DNA of 7,011 nucleotides from Burkholderiales bacterium (GTDB lineage: Bacteria; Pseudomonadota; Gammaproteobacteria; Burkholderiales; Burkholderiaceae_E), in contig CP070753.1 of assembly GCA_020348765.1 (NCBI GenBank), forward strand, positions 979,964 to 986,974, in the 5' to 3' direction. The notes beneath the pieces were generated by a model. It had not been told where the DNA came from. It did not search any database and saw nothing but the letters and a program-made list of their open reading frames with translations. Position 1 is the first letter of the stretch, and every line of letters starts with the position of its first letter. Shown piece after piece: positions 5,434 to 7,011 of the stretch. The translations under genes and the position numbers were made by a program.

Positions 5434-7011
5434 ATGCCTATTCCACCGTCCGAGCCGCAGGTCGCGCCCTCCGGGGATGCGCTCGCGCCCCTGCGCCGGC
5501 CGGTGTTCCGGATCCTGTGGCTGGCCTCGTTCACGGCCAACGTGTGCATGTGGATGAACGAGGTGGCGGCGGCATGGCTGATGACCTCGCTGACCACTTC
5601 GTCGGTGATGGTGGCACTGGTGCTGACTGCCTCGACGGTGCCGGTGTTCCTGTTCGGCCTGACCAGCGGCGCGCTGGCAGACATCCTGGACCGCCGGCGC
5701 TATTTCGTCGCCACCCAGTTCTGGGTCGCCGGGGTCGCGTTGCTCAGCTGCGCACTGGTGCTCACCGGTCTGATGAACGCGCCGCTGCTGCTGGTCATGG
5801 TGTTCGCCTACGGCATGGGCCTGGCGATGCGCTGGCCGGTGTTCGCCGCGGTCGTGCCCGAAGTGGTCAGCCGCGACGAGCTGCCGGCGGCATTGACGCT
5901 GAACGGCATCGCGATGAATGCGTCGCGCATCGTCGGCCCGCTGATCGCCGGCAGCGTGATCGCCAGCGCCGGAAGCGGCTACGTGTTCGCGCTGAACGCG
6001 GCGCTGTCGCTGCTGGCCGGCTTCGCGCTGCTGCGCTGGAAGCGCGAGCGCACCAAGAGCGTGCTGCCGGGCGAGCGGCTGATCGGCGCGGTGCGGGTCG
6101 GCGCGCAGTACGTGCTGCAATCGCCGCACATGCGCTCGGTGCTGCTGCGCGTGGCCGTGTTCTTTTCGTCGGCCGTGGCGATGATGGCGCTGCTGCCGCT
6201 CGTCGCGCGCCAGCTTCCCGGCGGCAACGCCGGGACTTACACGCTTCTGCTCGCCAGCCTGGGATTGGGTGCCATCGGCGCCGGGCTGTTGCTGCCCCGG
6301 CTGCGCGGCCGAGCCGATCGCGACAGCGTGGTGCGCTTCGGCAGCCTGCTGGTCGCATTGGGCTTGGTCGGCGTGGCCTTCGCGCCCAACGTGGTGCTGG
6401 GCGCCGCGGCGATGTTCCTCGCCGGTGGCGCCTGGCTGGCCGTGGCCAACACGATGAACGTCTCGGCGCAGCTGACGCTGCCGAACTGGGTGCGCGCCAG
6501 GGCGATGGCGTTCTACCAGATGGTGCTGATGGGCAGCGCCGCATGCGGCGCTGCCGTGTGGGGCAAGGTGGTCGACCTGACCGACCTGCCGACCGGGCTG
6601 CTGCTGGCGGCGTTCAGCGGCCTGGGCACCTACTGGCTGACGCGCGGCTTCGCGCTCGAAGGCGGCGACGAGGAGGATCTGCGCCCGATGCGGCCGCCGC
6701 GCGCGCCGACCGATCTGGGCGCGGTCGACCCGCAGGCCGGCCCGGTGCTGGTCACGATCGAGTACCTGGTCGAAATCGAGCATGTCGACGCGTTCCTGGC
6801 GGTGATGGAGGAGACACGCCGCCGCCGGATCCAGCAGGGCGCGATCTCGTGGGAGCTGTTTCGCGACACGGCCGATCCACGCCGGTTCACCGAGTACCTG
6901 GTCGACGAGAGCTGGGTCGAGCACCTGCGTCGCTTCGACCGCATGACCGCCACCGACAACATGCTCCGCGAGCGCCGGCTCGCGTTTCACTGCGGCCCCG
7001 AGGAGCCGCGG
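5434..7011 (+). CDS. MFS_3-type exporter with C-terminal ABM-like soluble domain, 3' end beyond the window
   Basis: The frame is open for 526 codons from the ATG at 5434 to the right edge, with no stop reached. Residues about 24-405 form a 12-helix-type major facilitator. The first helix is near FRILWLASFTANVCMW (25-40). The motif-A-like loop GALADILDRRRYF lies at 79-91. RIVGPLIAG at 165-173 is typical of the MFS_3 (transmembrane secretion effector) group, which includes enterobactin exporter EntS-like proteins. A Pro/acidic linker (about 408-435) leads to a cytosolic domain from about 436, with VLVTIEYLVEIEHVDAFLAVM, GAISWELFRD, RRFTEYLVDESWVEHLRR and ERRLAFHCGPEEPR. These match the alpha+beta ABM/NIPSNAP-like tail found in many MFS_3 proteins. 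The substrate is not predictable; an efflux role for a small hydrophobic or siderophore-like molecule is inferred. A GAGAG at 5422-5426 is a weak ribosome site. The protein probably ends shortly past the edge. Confidence 0.92.
   Translation, partial: MPIPPSEPQVAPSGDALAPLRRPVFRILWLASFTANVCMWMNEVAAAWLMTSLTTSSVMVALVLTASTVPVFLFGLTSGALADILDRRRYFVATQFWVAGVALLSCALVLTGLMNAPLLLVMVFAYGMGLAMRWPVFAAVVPEVVSRDELPAALTLNGIAMNASRIVGPLIAGSVIASAGSGYVFALNAALSLLAGFALLRWKRERTKSVLPGERLIGAVRVGAQYVLQSPHMRSVLLRVAVFFSSAVAMMALLPLVARQLPGGNAGTYTLLLASLGLGAIGAGLLLPRLRGRADRDSVVRFGSLLVALGLVGVAFAPNVVLGAAAMFLAGGAWLAVANTMNVSAQLTLPNWVRARAMAFYQMVLMGSAACGAAVWGKVVDLTDLPTGLLLAAFSGLGTYWLTRGFALEGGDEEDLRPMRPPRAPTDLGAVDPQAGPVLVTIEYLVEIEHVDAFLAVMEETRRRRIQQGAISWELFRDTADPRRFTEYLVDESWVEHLRRFDRMTATDNMLRERRLAFHCGPEEPR

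Noticed and set aside
4669..6990. A 773-codon open frame on the minus strand, opposite the EF-hand and exporter genes
   Set aside because: It is low-complexity (His/Gln/Arg/Ala-rich), crosses a strong plus-strand terminator, and matches no family. The plus strand carries two clearly recognisable proteins. GC-rich third positions explain the open antisense frame.

Overview
The window is GC-rich chromosomal DNA that most resembles a betaproteobacterium of the Burkholderiales type. The pointers are a PhaM-type polyhydroxyalkanoate granule protein, a fumarylacetoacetate-hydrolase-family protein of the [14 protein letters not shown] type, and strong GC bias at third codon positions. That bias opens long meaningless ORFs on opposite strands. 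No plasmid, phage, transposon, CRISPR or RNA gene was recognised. The placement rests on remembered family features, not on a search.

Left part, minus strand (1-2498). Read right to left, a fumarylacetoacetate hydrolase (FAH) family gene (2498 to 1494) overlaps a crotonase-fold enoyl-CoA hydratase/isomerase family gene (1497 to 607) by an ATGA. After a 75-nt gap comes a phaM-like gene (531 to beyond the left edge). The first two look like a translationally coupled catabolic pair acting on an unidentified acyl or aromatic-derived substrate. The crotonase appears to lack both canonical hydratase glutamates. The phaM-like gene links the strain to polyhydroxybutyrate granules.

Middle, plus strand (2499-4698). 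A 176-nt divergent intergenic region holds two palindromes. It is followed by a two-gene operon with a 9-nt gap: a small YccU-type CoA-binding protein and an O-acetylhomoserine sulfhydrylase (MetY), which makes homocysteine by direct sulfhydrylation. A 17-bp tandem repeat begins exactly on the metY stop codon. A GC-rich hairpin that may be the operon's terminator lies further downstream.

Right part, plus strand (4699-7011). A monocistronic gene encodes an exported protein with two canonical EF-hand calcium loops, and it ends at a textbook intrinsic terminator. Last is an MFS_3-type exporter with a soluble C-terminal domain resembling the antibiotic-biosynthesis-monooxygenase fold. It runs off the right edge.

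Most of the window is ordinary housekeeping or accessory metabolism. I found no convincing new multi-gene system. The best leads are the divergent crotonase paired with the FAH-family enzyme, the CoA-binding/MetY operon, the MFS fusion domain and the repeat array behind metY.
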